64,000 nt of DNA from Eretmocerus hayati (GCA_029851415.1 CM056743.1:28656405-28720404), one strand, 5' to 3'. Positions 12,516 through 24,553 are shown, counted from the stretch's first letter. Translations and numbers: made by a program. Notes: generated from the letters alone by a model not told the origin.

Positions 12516-12736
12516 TTACTCATTACCATTCTGTGATCCAGAGAAGCAAGGAAGCATTCCCAATGCATCCCGCGATTCTTCAAACTTCTTTGATTTCTCC
12601 CTCTGTAACTGAATCTCTTGAATTTCCCTGAGATTTTTAATCACAGTCTCGCGTTCAGGCTCCTCCGATTCATTTGTGGGCTGCTGAGCTCCTTGATATT
12701 CTACGAAATCAATCAGTACTTTCTCCCGATCCAGCT
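12516..12736 (-). CDS. Gene A exon 4: acidic C-terminal tail of secreted zinc-finger protein
   Basis: The acceptor (GTATTTTCAG) lies just upstream on the minus strand, and the exon opens in phase 1, so the G left by exon 3 makes a junction Glu. It encodes 72 residues (LDREKVLIDFVEYQ... ending SGSQNGNE) and a TAA stop. The tail is rich in Glu, Gln and Lys and is probably helical or disordered. It aligns with gene B exon 4 at its start (E-L-D/N-R), in the AQQP segment and at its end (DALGM...C.SG.QNG), which confirms both splice models. Cysteine is otherwise rare and no zinc-finger motif is present, so the function of the tail is unknown. The matching phase and homologous partner make the exon call strong. 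Confidence 0.85.
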
Positions 12737-13084
12737 CTGAAAATACGAACAAACCACTTGAATATCCATTCATACTTGAATTCTCCAAAGGTGCTGATAC
12801 TTCTCCAATCGTTGTTATTTGTGGATAATGGATGCGTTATCGCAAGTAATAGTAATTTTTGTCGGATGTTACTCCGAATAAAATTTGAAATTGTTACGAT
12901 GAACTATCGAGCAATAACCACACCGCACAAGATTCTATGAGGATTATATTGCAAACGACATCTGGATCGAACGAACCAGACGAACCAAACAAGTTGGGCG
13001 AAGCAAACAATAAGCCGAACGAGGAAAATAAAGCAACGGCGGATACACGATTCGGATTGTGGGGGGGGGGCAGTCTCGCGCGCC

Positions 13085-13115
13085 GCGCGTGTATATATAT
13101 ACACACGCACACACA

Positions 13116-13157
<42 letters not shown>
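13085..13157. repeat. CA microsatellite
   Basis: A nearly pure run of CA dinucleotides, with ATAC interruptions and TATATATA flanks, inside gene A intron 3. The Cys-Val-rich frames across it are artefacts. Confidence 0.95.
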
Positions 13158-13160
<3 letters not shown>

Positions 13161-13439
13161 TTGGTTGTATTGTTGTTCTGACATCAAAATGTTATGAACA
13201 ATTTATAAGATGGAATCCGCTATAATCCGCTTTTAGTGGGGCCGAAATTCGAAGTTGTTTTCATTTCCCCATTTTCCTATACTAAATTTATTCCATGGGA
13301 GATAAATTTCCCTGAAAATCGACACAAAGGAAATTATTTTTGGGGGGGGGGTGGTTTGGACTTGGAAAGTGGTTTGGAGGGGGCGTCGCTCCCTTCGCCC
13401 CCCCCCTGTACCCCCGCTTGCCACCAAGTGAATCGGGCA

Positions 13440-14335
13440 AAGTGAACGAGTCAAACGCCCAAGCCGGGACAAATTTATTCGCTCAATTCATTCGGATCGT
13501 TCGAGCTTGTCCCGTTCGCTTCACCAGACTTGCTTGTTTAGTCCGAATCGCTCGAATCATTTATCCGTCTGCCTCATTCATGTAAGTTCGTATGGGAACT
13601 TGTATGGAAGCTTGTACATGTCATGACCAAGCAAAGCAACCATCTGATCGAAACATGCGAGTAGCGCTAGAAAGATGTGCGAACCGGGTAAAGCTTGCGA
13701 GGCAAACGGGCCGAACGAGTTGGCTCGAGCCGAACGAACCAAGCGAATCGGAGAAAGCGAATGAAACAAACGGGGCGAACAGCCCAAACCGAGCCAAACT
13801 ACCCGGACAAATCTACCAAATCAAGCTTACCGGACTATTCCCGGTTTGCTAGTTTACTCGCTTGCTTCTTTCAATTCACTTGGTCAATCCGGATTGTTCG
13901 GGACGTTCATCTCGTTCTCTCCGTCAGTTCGGGTGGTTAGTTCGGCTCAAGCCAGCTCGTTGGGGCCGTTCAGACCATTCGTCTCATGGGCTTCGCCCGA
14001 TTCGCACTGTTGGCTCGCGCGACTTGCGTGTTTCGACCGGGCGGTTCATTCCCTGAGTCGTGATACGTGCATGCTCTCGTAAGTATACGCGTCCGTACGC
14101 ATCCGCTTCGCCCGATTCTCTAGGCTTGGACAAGCCAGACGAACCAAGTGAATTATCACCGGGCGAAGCAAATGAGGCGAACGGAGTGAGCGGCCCAAAC
14201 GAGTCGGACGAACTGAACAAATTGAGCGATCTGGACTAGTCTCGGCTGTGTTTGACTCGTTCGCTTCGCCCGATTTGCACGTTTCATTGTTTGACTCGTA
14301 TGTTTTGATCGGGCAGTTTGCTCGCTAGCTCGTGT
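13440..14335. repeat. Degenerate short-unit repeat tract with strand switches
   Basis: The tract is made of variants of CGAACCAAGCGAA and its complement TTCGCTTGGTTCG, about 10-13 bp per unit. Blocks in one orientation (13440-13480, 13680-13830, 14120-14230) alternate with blocks in the other (13490-13560, 13850-14050, 14245-14330), so the region can fold back on itself many times. Frames across it are shadows. Confidence 0.75.
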
Positions 14336-15376
14336 AACGTACACGCTCCCGCAGTAACTCATACAAATTAATTTCTTGGATTTCCTTATTTTTTCAAACC
14401 AGTCACAGCTCTGGTTGTAACTCATCAAATCGACTCAATAAGAGGGTCATTTTTAAGGAAATCCCATCATCTGTCGATTGAAATTAGCTTTGAAGACATT
14501 AAACGATGAGCACCGGCGAGGGAGGTTGATGATTGAAGGAACATTTTGACTCAAATATCACGGAGAATGCAGTAATTCTTGTCCAACCACGGTTTGCAAG
14601 AGAATTCGCGAAATTTTTCTTGGCCACACTTGAATTTTTTATTTCCATTCCTATTCGTAAATCTTCTTATTGGTTGAAAAAGTCTATGGGAAAAATTTGG
14701 GAATCGACGCACACCCCAGAGTAGTTACTTACAATGATACTATCAACTCTACCTTGAAAGCGATTGGGCATGTGTACACTTACCGGACAAAGTATCTGCT
14801 CAAATCTCGAAGAGTTTTTTGTTCCTCGGCCGTTGTTTCCATCTCTATCAGACCGTTTTTGATGCTTTAATGATCGCAATCTCACCCTCAGAAATTTAGA
14901 ATTGGAATCTAGTATCAAAATTCAAATAGCAGTTGTGGGACGAAAAAGCTTTTTCAAATTTGAGCAGATATTATGTCCGTCGATTGTACATGTGGCCTCG
15001 GGTTTTCTCTTTTAGTAATGAATGAAAGTTGAACCCAAATTTTCTACAGAGTTCGTGTTCCATTATCGATTATCCGCGGAGTGGGAATCTCCCCAGAATC
15101 AATACAGAGAAGAATCTATTGGCGTTGAATACAAAACGACACCTTATGGGCCGATCTCGAGTACTAAAAAGGAGGTTCCTATAAGAATATCAAAAATCAG
15201 AGTCTTGTCATATTAGCCAATGATATAGTTGGATTGGTATCATTACTCGATTGCACCATTTGCATTTAGATGTGTCTTGATCATGCCTATGTCACCTTTC
15301 AAAGCTTGCTGAAAATTCTGCAGTTTGCGAGTACATTGCTTTGATATCAAAATACAAAAAATGCTGATATTCTCAC

Positions 15377-16240
15377 CTGCTGATGTCGAGTCTGCCTCAA
15401 TTCTAACTGGATTGTCAGAATGTTTACGTCTACAGTGTCTCTTCACATTGTCACGTGTCCTGTATCGATTGCCGCAGATCAAGCAAACAAAGGGCAGCGT
15501 TTTTCGGCAATCCATTTTGACATGTAATTGTAACTCTGCATCTTGGGCAAATTTTCTTTTACATAGCTCACAAGAGAATGGTTTTTTCTCGTGGCTTTCT
15601 ATGTGAAAAAGCAATGTGTACTTTGTGCTAAAGCCCTTGTGGCAAATTGGACATTTGAAGATCTTTTCATTAGTATGCTTCCGCAAGTGCTTGCTTAAAT
15701 CATATTTGAAACGAAATGTTTCATCACAAAGAAAACACGAGTAGCCTTTTTTGTTTGGATGGTAATTTCTCACGTGAGCAGCCAGGTTACTTCTCGTTTC
15801 AAACTTTTTGCCACATAGCCAGCATGAATAAGCGAACGGGTCGGTGTGAGTTTTTGTATGGGCACTGAGAGCAATGTTTGTCTTGAACGATGTGTGACAA
15901 ACTTTACAAGAGAAAACTCTTGTATCCAAATGAGTATTTGCGTGCCGTGACAGACTTTGACGTGTACTCAAGGTTTTTCCACAAATATGACACAAGAACG
16001 ATTTCTCATTCTTATGTTTCGACTGATGTCTGTTACTATTCGCTTTGCATTTGGTTCCGACGTCGTAATTTCCACAAAGAAGAGATTCTTGTCCTTTATG
16101 CTTTTCACCATAATCATCAGAGTAGCTTCTTTCATTGAGATTGATGATGGAGTCCTCACTAGGAATGACATCAGCATGTTGATATTCATAATACTGCACA
16201 TCGTTGTGTTGGCCTTGATGCCTGTTAGTTGACAAATCGA
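15377..16240 (-). CDS. Gene A exon 3: C2H2 zinc-finger array of a secreted protein
   Basis: The exon is 864 nt on the minus strand, bounded by an acceptor (GAATTTCCAG) and a donor (GCAG|GTGAGA), phase 1 at both ends. It encodes 287 residues. After about 80 low-complexity residues with one degenerate Cys/His cluster come seven C2H2 fingers (residues about 157-349 of the assembled protein), each with C-x2-C, a hydrophobic core and H-x3-5-H/C; the sixth ends Cys instead of His. Linkers do not follow the TGEKP consensus. C2H2 arrays usually bind DNA or RNA in the nucleus, yet the first exon supplies a signal peptide. Gene B exon 3 is colinear, finger for finger. The first TTG is an internal codon, not the start. 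Predicted full product: 436 residues. Confidence 0.93.
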
Positions 16241-17218
16241 CTGGAAATTCGAAAATTTCGAAATAGATTATAATAACCTAAGTGGAACGTGCTTGAAAGT
16301 TCTTCAATTCCATTTGATCGTCTTTGGTTGGCTTTTGAGTAGTTTTGAATGGAACTAGCGGCAAAAATTGATGTCTTGAGTTTTTTTCCTCACCTTTTTA
16401 TCCAATCTAATTACACGAATACGAAATTTGAAATTTCTTTTTGGACATTAAGGAATTCTTCAATACATTCGGTAATCTATTTAGTTTGAAATAGTTGGAG
16501 ATCTAGAATGCAAGAAGGTATTAAAATGCAGTTCCCAATCGAAAGATTTTCTTCATATTTCTAACCTAAAAATGCCACTTCCAAACGCGTAGGTGATACT
16601 GGGTTTGAAAATTTTCCTGACAGACTTGTAGCACTTTGGGGTTTTGATGATCATGCAAAGGAGAATAAAACAATCTATTCCTTAGAAGATATGAGATGTA
16701 GATATAGAAAATCAACAAGTTGCTCAAAACTACTCCAATTTGAAGCAAATCAAGTGTAAAATCAAGTGCAAAAGTAGTTTGGAGGACGAATGCAGCGATT
16801 CCTGGAAGTTACTGTCGTTCAACTTCACACTTGCGCTTATACACAATGTGATAATTCTATCATGAGGATCTTCAAAGAGGGACAGAAAATCAGATTTTGA
16901 CAAGAGTTTGACATGAACCTTTCCTGGATCATCGGAATTGGTCCAAATTCATATCCTGAGTCTTATATATCAATCATAAAGTCAAGTAAGAAAAGCCAGA
17001 TGGGAAAGACTTCGGTATATGGGGATATGCTAACCATGTATATTACGTGGGACTGTTTTTCCAACGCTTCCCCTTCGTTTCCTCTCTTCAGTGAAGGCAA
17101 TTTCACGGTCAGTCGAATCGTGGCAATGATTCATACAGAAATGAATCAGATAACGAATTTTCTTCCTATCGATAAAATTTGATTTCATTGATATTGTCAC
17201 TTGAAAAACTTCACATAC

Positions 17219-17362
17219 GTGGTTCATCCTGGAGAGGAAGAACTTTATCTTCAGGGTTCCAGAAGTCACAAACTTCCTCTCCTTCTACTTCGTAACACCG
17301 CAGATCTATGGCCGCGTATTCCTCTCTGGGGTCTGGTAGTTTTCCTTGACTTTCATGAATTC
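17219..17362 (-). CDS. Gene A exon 2: spacer between signal peptide and fingers
   Basis: The exon is 144 nt, exactly the length of gene B exon 2. The acceptor ends TGTTACAG and the donor is GATGAACCAC|GTATGT, both phase 1. It encodes 47 whole codons (IHESQGKLPDPREEY ... PLQDEP) with split codons at each end. Two Cys are present, at about positions 22 and 31 of the exon, and Tyr, the GEEVC-like turn and the closing QDEP are conserved with gene B. After cleavage of the signal peptide this would be the N-terminus of the mature protein. The first 50 bases of the following intron also align with gene B, evidence that the two loci are a duplication. Confidence 0.87.
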
Positions 17363-17574
17363 CTGTAACAGTATGCAAAGTATTTCGGATTTGAGACTCT
17401 ACAGATGGTATGGTTTTTGGAATCCTCTGAATTCCCGGAATTTTCCTGAAATTCGAGAGGGTTAATTGAAAAATTTTGAATTCTCCGAAGATATGTTCTG
17501 AATGAAACCCCACAGTCCAAACATTGAGTATCGTCTACATACTCCTTAATATTAATCTGCGTGATCATTTATCG

Positions 17575-18345
17575 TCCGGAATCACTAGATTCCGCCCTAG
17601 ATTAACTAACCTTACCTGAAAAAATCACTAGACCCCCCCCCAGATAAACTCACCTTACCTCAGCATTACTAGCTTTTTCCCACAGATCGCCGACCTTACC
17701 TCGAAATTACTAGATTTACGCCTATATCGACCAACCTTTTAAAATTACTGGATTTTTCAATATACCGACTAGCATTTTTTGGGAAATCACTAGATTTCTC
17801 CGTATGTCGACCAACCCTACCTTGAAATTACTAGATTTTACCCTATATTGACTAACTACACCGGCACACAAAATAAAAAATAGTATCTGTACTTTTGACT
17901 AGACCTACTTCTCTTTATGTATTTTGGCACGCTGAATCAGAATCCGAGGTCGGTTTGGCCCGACTACTTCTTGTTTTCGAGAAAATCCTGAAAAATATGG
18001 AAATAGCGCAGAATAGCACGATTTTCTCGAAAACAAGAGGTAGTCGGGCCAAACCGACCCCGGATTCGGATTCAGCGTGCCAAAATACATTAAGAACAGT
18101 AGGTCTGGTCAAAAGTACAGATACTTTTTTTTATTTTGTGTGCCGGTGCTATTCATCGGGGAATAATTAGAATTTCCCGTATATCGACTAACCCTACCCT
18201 GAAATTACTAAATTTCCCCCAGTATCGACTGAAAAAACACCAGATCTTCTTCTAGACTGACTGACTTTATCTGGAAAACTACTATATTTCGTCTGAATTG
18301 ATCAACCCTACCTGATAAATTACTAGATTTATCCTGGCGCTATTG
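17575..18345. repeat. Degenerate tandem array, unit about 40-48 bp
   Basis: The array is built from units of the form GAAATTACTAGATTT, then a C-rich run, then TATATCGACTAACCCTACCT. About ten diverged copies can be counted on either side of the MITE at 17859-18148, which interrupts the array. It lies in gene A intron 1. Confidence 0.8.
17859..18148. mobile_element. 290-bp MITE with CTA duplication
   Basis: CACCGGCACACAAAATAAA at 17859 is mirrored at 18148, and the arms continue inward (ACTTTTGACTAGACC against GGTCTGGTCAAAAGT, then copies of GTAGTCGGGCCAAAC). The trinucleotide CTA flanks both sides (17856-17858, 18149-18151). A 3-bp duplication fits PIF/Harbinger-type elements, but the superfamily is not proven. 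The tandem array resumes on both sides, so the insertion is younger than the array. Confidence 0.8.
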
Positions 18346-18599
18346 AAAAATTGACTAGAATTTAAATATATTCCTCAAAGTTTCTAGTCCCCTGTCTAGA
18401 GTTCGTCAGTGCGTCAGACTCCTTCCTTTGCATGAGAATCCACCAAATCCACTCAAGCACCTGCGTATGGTACATAGATTTAGTCCGTGGACTCTACTAT
18501 GTATGTCAAACAGGTGCAGGAAAGTGGCTTCATCACCTGATCCGGTCGTGAGTCTGTTCAGTCTGAGTCACTTCAGCCTGTGTAATGGTTAATGCGAGT

Positions 18600-19200
18600 G
18601 ATGGGATGTTAAAAATGATGAGTTATGAGATGATGATAACGTAGATTGATGAGATGTGCTTGATGGTTGAAAGTGTTGAATGAATGACCGCCTCTTCTTC
18701 TTGGAGACGAATTTGTACGCAGATCCTGCGCTGGAAGCTTATTTCTAAGAAGGGGATCATTGGCTTGGGGTGTGATGTGTTGATGGATGTGAGGTTGGTG
18801 AGTGTGAGTGAGGAGATGATAAAGATGTAGAGTGATGGGATGGGATTGTTTGATGTTTGAATGTGTGTTAGTGAATGCGATGGAGGAATGATGAACGGAA
18901 AGATGATGGATGTGTAGAGAGACGAGATGAGATTGTCCGATGGTTGTATGTATTTTGGTGAATGCAGTTGATAAATGAAGAGCGATAGAATGATAAAAAT
19001 GTGAGTGGAGAGATGATGGAAATGTAGAAAGATGGAATGAATATGTCTGATGGTTGTATGTAAATTGGTGAATGCAATGAATATAGATGAGTAACGAAAT
19101 GATCAAAAATGTCGAGACATGAAATGGTTTAATGGTTGAATGTGTGTTGGTGTAAGCGACGAATAAATGTAAATGGTGAGATGATGGGAATGTGGAGTGA
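18600..19200. repeat. Minisatellite, period about 120-135 bp
   Basis: At least four diverged units contain GATGGTTG(A)ATGT, TTGGTGAATGCA and AGATGATGG in the same order. Minus-strand frames rich in His/Ser/Ile come from this repetition. It is in gene A intron 1. Confidence 0.7.
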
Positions 19201-19208
19201 TGAAATTA

Positions 19209-20307
19209 TACAACATGTACCAGAAGGAGTGTACATACCAGTATCGGTGTGCTCGCTGAATTCTGTATCTTCAGGAGGCGTTGTCAAAATATTTTGTAAC
19301 CATTGCCTATTTTTGATCGGAAATATTGATTAAAAAATTACATTTGTCATGTTTAAAGCATCTTCACGAGCGTAATGATTTCCTGCTGACCATTACACTA
19401 GTGTTGTTTGTTTTCTGCGTAATGATTAGTAGACGGCTTTCTCACCCTGGTTAGGATGTGCGTGCTTTGGATTACATGAATGGTTAATCTCTGCATTGGA
19501 TTATCAATTCAATGTGGTTATTTCCCACACTTTAGTCCGGTCTGTGCAAATTTTTTATTGTTCCTGTCCTCGCGTACGCGAAGTTCAATGGCTCACGTAC
19601 GCGGAGACCACTCGCGTGCGCGAACACCATTTGCTCGCGTACGCGAAGACAAATTGATTGCGCACGCGAAATTTCTAAAAGTTTCTTTCGCGTTTTCGCA
19701 TATGCTGAGGTTCAAATATTTTGTGCAGGCGAGGGTTATGAAACGAGGGTATGCAGGGAATTCATGGAGTGCGAAACCAGCTCATTTTCAATACATTTGT
19801 GAAAAGATTCGAAATGCAGGCTGCGATGTTTTTGGGCTGTCCTGTACTTTCAATTTATGCGCTTCAGACACACGGAAAATTTGAACTCTAGCGTATACAA
19901 AAACTCGAAAGAAGCTTCGAGGAACGCGTGCGCGAGAGAATTAACATCCGCACACAATAAAAAATTTGCCCACATTGCACTACAAACTGGAGAAAGATCA
20001 CTCGAAATAAACGTCATCCGATACAAACGACACGAAATGGCATGATAGATTCATGAGGCCATAGCACGCACATTCTAACCTTGATGAGAGAACTGCTGTA
20101 ATCATTACACAACAAACACAGTAAAAAATCATGACGCATGTGAAGTTGATCCAAGCATTACAGATGGAACGTTTGAAGTCACATTCTTTATCCAAAGTTA
20201 CAAAAATAGGCGATCTTTACAAAAAATTTCGGCAACGCCTCCCGAAAATACAAAATTCAGCGAACACCCTGGTACCGGTATGTACACTACTTCTGGTACA
20301 AGTTGTA
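19209..20307. repeat. 1.1-kb foldback element with long arms
   Basis: The left end TACAACATGTACCAGAAG is mirrored by CTTCTGGTACAAGTTGTA at 20307. Further blocks also match inverted (for example GAGGCGTTG/CAACGCCTC and CGTAATGATT/AATCATTAC). The centre holds about five spaced copies of CTCGCGTACGCGAAG (19568-19675), itself palindromic at GTACGC. No coding capacity is recognised. It lies in gene A intron 1. Confidence 0.75.
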
Positions 20308-20720
20308 CGATTGTTTTGAAATTGTCAAAATTAGAGGAGTACTTTGAACATTGTGTCGTTTGCTAAAGACAGATGCAGTTATGTTCGGTTAAATGCAAAG
20401 TAATTTGTCTCTAGAATTATGCTATCTTCGTCTGCATAATCTAGAAATTTTTGACTAAAGTAAATTATTCGATCCCATATATTTACGTAACAAAAATTAT
20501 ATTTCAAAAGAAAATAAATACGATGTACTACGAATTTCATCTTTTGAATTTTTGCTGAAATCCTAACTCCATTATTATAAGATTCTGATTCTTTTCGTTC
20601 TTCCATTTGACAGAAATTTGTTCAAAAAAATCTTTGGGCAGTTGATTGCCTCATAATCTCATAACACAGAATGGAGCGAGCGTTAGCGAGCAATGATTCT
20701 GCTAGTAAATACATACGTAC

Positions 20721-20802
20721 CGTGAGAAGGGACAATAGTTGTTTCTTCGGGTAGAACATATCTCGATAGGATCGAGAGAACGAAACAGGCCAATAATTTC
20801 AT
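20721..20802 (-). CDS. Gene A exon 1: signal peptide
   Basis: The ATG at 20802 opens an 82-nt exon of 27 codons plus one base, ending at the donor CTCACG|GTACGT. The peptide begins MKLLACFVLSILSRYV, a basic start followed by a hydrophobic core, as in secretory signal peptides; the likely cleavage is before the LPEETT segment. Gene B exon 1 has the same length, phase and residues at many positions (MKLL, S-K/R-YV, EETT, P-x-H), so the start and donor are well supported even though the exon is short. The phase-1 donor joins exon 2 to give Gly. Upstream sequence (20803-20900) has no obvious TATA box. Confidence 0.85.
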
Positions 20803-20969
20803 ACTCTTGATACCTCAAGACTGATGAATTTTGTGATACGCTGTACGCCGAATACTTTATTTTGTTTCCTCAAATCTCCAGAATGAGACTCTACAATCGT
20901 TAGAATCTGAAAGATCATGCAAGAAGTATTTCTTATATTTCATTCAAGTTTTCACAACATAACCACCGC

Positions 20970-21045
20970 AGTCTCGGGGATAAGGTCCTTGTCTTCAACG
21001 CAGAAGTCTGGGGTTCGAATCTCGGCGAGCACTAGTATAAATGTT
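20970..21045 (+). repeat. tRNA-like sequence, probably tRNA-derived SINE
   Basis: GGGGTTCGAATCTCGG at about 21009 forms a T-arm with a 7-nt loop and a box B. The upstream half has an anticodon-arm-like block (CTTCAACGCAGAAG), but the 5' acceptor strand has no partner for CGAGCAC, so this is not a functional tRNA gene. Confidence 0.4.
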
Positions 21046-22049
21046 TAAGTAAGTGCCTTCCGGTGGCTTCGGTGGTTCGGCACCCGCTTGGGTTGATCTA
21101 ATAGAAAAGTTTCCGCAACACATCTCAGAATGTATCTACTTCTAGATCGAGTTGAATTGAGTGTACTTGGTGTAGATTTGCTGAACGAGGTGGCGTCAAA
21201 AAGGGAATCTGAACGAAAGTTGAAGAATTTCTGCAACTCCCTTATTCATGAATTTTCTATGTGAAAAACGCAATGCTTACCCAAAATACAGAAAGATATT
21301 TTCTCAATTATTCATGCTCTTTGATTGAGATAGAGAAGGATAATCAATAGCAATCCACAGCCATCAGTAGATAACGCATAGAAATGAGGATACTTTCTCA
21401 CATTTGTCAGAAGACTGACTACATTTATTTACTTTCCATCGGAGCCGCTTATCGCCGGGAAGATATTTCTTGCAGACATTAGATATGATTAATAGCTACT
21501 ATTCCTCAGAGACATCTGTCTTAGACTCACTTTTGAATAGGTTATTGTGGATCCAAAATCACCTTCAAACACTAAAATTCGAAATTCATGCTAATTCTCG
21601 ACGTGTCTCTTTCCTGCAAGACTCTCCATCTTCGAAAGTTTTCTCACACTTGGTTAAGTCCGACTGGGCACTGATTGAACCGACCATCCTTTAGCCATGG
21701 AAGCTATAACTTGGCATTTGGAATTCAACCAAGAAATTGCCGATCATAAAACTTTCGTCGTAATATCATTAGGTACAATGAGAGATATTGTAGATTTTTC
21801 GTCCTTGATGATAAATATTGAAGTTGGTGTCTTATCAATCTTGAAGGACGGTGGGGAATTAAATCAATTCTCAAAATTTCGTAATGGAAATTTTTATTAC
21901 GACGTTTTGTCTTCAAAGATTCGTGGACCTCATCAGGCTTGGGTTTTTCTGTTTTAACATACAAAGATAGAAAAAATTACATGATATATTGTGTACAACA
22001 TATGATTGATGTATACATTTAAAGATGCGCAACTCACGTTATTCTTTAG
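21046..22049. other. Intergenic; open frames of uncertain status
   Basis: A plus-strand frame follows an acceptor-like ATTTCTTGCAG and runs 21476-21694 (TLDMINSYYSSET... ending EPTIL), then a second frame runs 21697-21957. Codon content looks protein-like, but I recognise no family, and the two frames have no identified 5' exon. They may be a decayed gene. Confidence 0.25.
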
Positions 22050-22055
22050 ATCGTC

Positions 22056-22690
22056 ATGGTATATAAAGGAACGGAGCTGGTTAGCTTTGCGAACGATGCA
22101 GCGTTGGTCGTCGGCACTCAAACTGCATGGGAAGTGGAGTGTGTGACCAACAAACCCCTCTACCGCATTGGCCAGTGGTTCCCCGAGAACCAGCTAAAGC
22201 TTACCGAGCACAAGTGCAAAGCGATACCAGTTACCAAGTGAAAGAGTTTCGATACGCCCGTATTTACCATACACGGGGACGAAATACCACTCAAGAGGAA
22301 TCTCAAGCATCTCGGGGTGTAGTTCGATGACTAATGGAGTTACAAGGCTCAATTCAGGGAAGCAACGCTGAAGGCGGATAGGGCCGGTTGCACCTTCCAA
22401 CGGCTCATGCCAAACATTGGGGGACTCGAGGCCAACAGGAGAGCATTACTCAGAGCCGTGAGCTACTTTATAATTCTGTACGGTGCACCAATCTGGGTAC
22501 AAGATGCTAAAGAGTCTGTGATCGATGCGAAACTAGGCCTAATCCAGCGACGTTTCGCGCTCCGGACGATCAGTGCTTACTGCGCGATGTCTGGACGAGC
22601 AACATGTATGCTAAAAGGTACACCAACCATTCGTCTGCTAGTAGATCTGATCATCAATTCTCCTGAAACTTTGGGATATGTTCCCTTATA
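22056..22690 (+). pseudogene. LINE reverse transcriptase fragment (R1/jockey-like)
   Basis: The fragment corresponds to the C-terminal half of a non-LTR reverse transcriptase. The catalytic FADD box appears as FAND followed by AALVV. It is followed by a WF-x-N-x-LKL block and, after a stop and a frame shift near 22240-22330, by LLRAVSYFIILYGAPIW and QRRFALRTISAY, the thumb-region motifs of jockey/R1-type elements. The catalytic Asp replaced by Asn, together with the frame breaks, shows it is dead. The fragment ends where the foldback begins at about 22777. Confidence 0.85.
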
Positions 22691-22776
22691 CCAAAAAATA
22701 TGACTAACCACACATATAACTTGCTGATGCTCCCTTCAGTCATCCTGAGCACCAGGCTCATGTCCCATGAAATAGG

Positions 22777-24553
22777 ATGAATTCCACGTCAAAGCGACCT
22801 ACGAAAAGGGGTCATCTCTCAGATTCTTTTTTAACCTTTTTCATTCGATTCTATGGCCCAAAATAGGAACTTCTGACCACCTATGGGGCCAAAAAAAAAT
22901 TTCTCCTCTCCATTGCACGCACATCCGTCAACAGACCGAAAATTTATCGTATAAAAATCGATGCTCTTTTATTCACAAAAATGGGAATATTTCGAATTTT
23001 TGGATAGCTATCGATTTGCGGGTTGCGGCATCTGAAAGGGCATCAAAAAACCTATCGAAAACGTTGTTGGAGATTCCTTTTCTGTGATTTCGGGGCCTCC
23101 TGGAGGCAAAAGAGTGTTTTTCACTAAAATGTTGATTTCTCAAAAAGCCATTTTTTTTATTTTTTTAAAATCATATATTTGACGTAAAATTTTGCGTTCT
23201 TTTGAAAAAAATGGGTTTCAGAGAAGTTTGGGGCGATCCAAGTGACTTATGAGCCATTTTTTGGAAATTCGATTTTTTCGGTTTCAGAAAAAGGCGATTT
23301 TCTGCGCATACGCACAAACGTAGACTTTCGGCGCCACTTTCAATGGAAAGCTGACAAAATTTCCTATAAAATGACTACCTGCAAAGTTGAAATTCATGCA
23401 CTGAAACGCGATCTGCACGGATTAATTATGTCGAATCAAAATCACATGAAAATTCAGCCCATTAACCCCTAGTGGCGCCTGCTGAGATGACACATTCACG
23501 AGACCTTCTCGGGACTCAATGTTGAGTACGAAATTGACCCGAAAAAAAATTCGGACCACATTCAACGTGAAATTGTATGAACTTTCAAAATATGCGATGA
23601 AAAACCCCGTTTGAGGCGAACCAGAGGTGCTACATTCAATTTTTTGCCAGAAAATACGATATTTCACATTCAAAATTGCGAAAAATTGAATGTAGCACCT
23701 CGGGTTCGCCTCAAACGGGATTTTTCATCGCATATTTTGAAAGTTCATACAATTTTACGTTAAAACCATGTGGTCCGAATTTCTTTCAGGTCAATTTCGT
23801 ACTCAAAATTGAGTCCCAAGAAGATCTCGTGAACGTGTCATCTCAGCAGGCGCCACGAAGGCGTTAATGGGCTGAATTTTCATGTGATTTTGATTCGACA
23901 TAATTAATCCTTGCAGATCGCGTTTCAGTGCATGAATTTCAACTTTGCGGGTAGTCATTTCATAGGAAATTTTGTCAGCTTTCCATTGGAAGTGGCGCCG
24001 AAAGTCTACGTTTGTGCGCATGCGCAGAAAATCGCCTTTTTCTGAAACCGAAAAAATCGAATTTTCAAAAAATGGCTCCTAAGTCACTTGGATCGCCCCA
24101 AACTTCTCTAAAACCCATTTTTTTCAAAAGAACGCAAAATTTTACGTCAAATGTATGATTTTAAAAAAATAAAAAAAATGGCTTTTTGAGAAATCAACAT
24201 TTTAGTGAAAAACACTCTTTTGCCTCCAGGAGGCCCCGAAATCACAGAAAAGGAATCTCCAACAACGTTTTCGATAGGTTTTTTGATGTCCTTTCAGATG
24301 CTGCAACCCGCAAATCGATAGCTATTCAAAAACTCGAAATATTCCCATTTTTGTGAATAAAAGAGCATCGATTTTTATACGATAAATTTTCGGTCTGTTG
24401 ACGGATGTGCGTGCAATGGAGAAGAGAAATTTTTTTTGGGCCCCATAGGTGGTCAGAGGTTCCTATTTTGGGCCATAGAATCGAATGAAAAAGGTTAAAA
24501 AAGAATCTGAGAGATGACCCCTTTTCGTAGGTCGCTTTGGCGTGGAATTCATC
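22777..24553. repeat. 1.78-kb foldback with near-identical arms
   Basis: GATGAATTCCACG at 22777 is mirrored at 24553, and the two arms match over almost their entire length up to a centre near 23665 with only a short spacer. Paired open frames in the two arms are the same sequence read twice. A transcript across it would form a hairpin of roughly 850 bp. No transposase or clear target duplication is seen. Confidence 0.9.

Larger units (their letters stand above)
12737..15376 (-). other. Gene A intron 3, repeat-loaded
   Basis: This 2.6-kb intron begins with GTGAGA on the minus strand and ends at the exon 4 acceptor. It contains a CA microsatellite, a degenerate CGAACCAAGC-type repeat tract and otherwise unremarkable AT-rich DNA. 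Plus-strand open frames at 14533-14870 and 15022-15216 have protein-like composition but no recognisable domain; they may be old insertions. The first bases resemble the start of gene B intron 3, consistent with duplication. Confidence 0.7.

Noticed and set aside
12894..13197. Cys-Val repeat peptides
   Set aside because: CA microsatellite translation.
15243..15376. Continuation of the gene A finger exon past the donor
   Set aside because: The open frame runs on by chance after GCAG|GTGAGA; both paralogues have the donor at the same codon and a matching exon 4.
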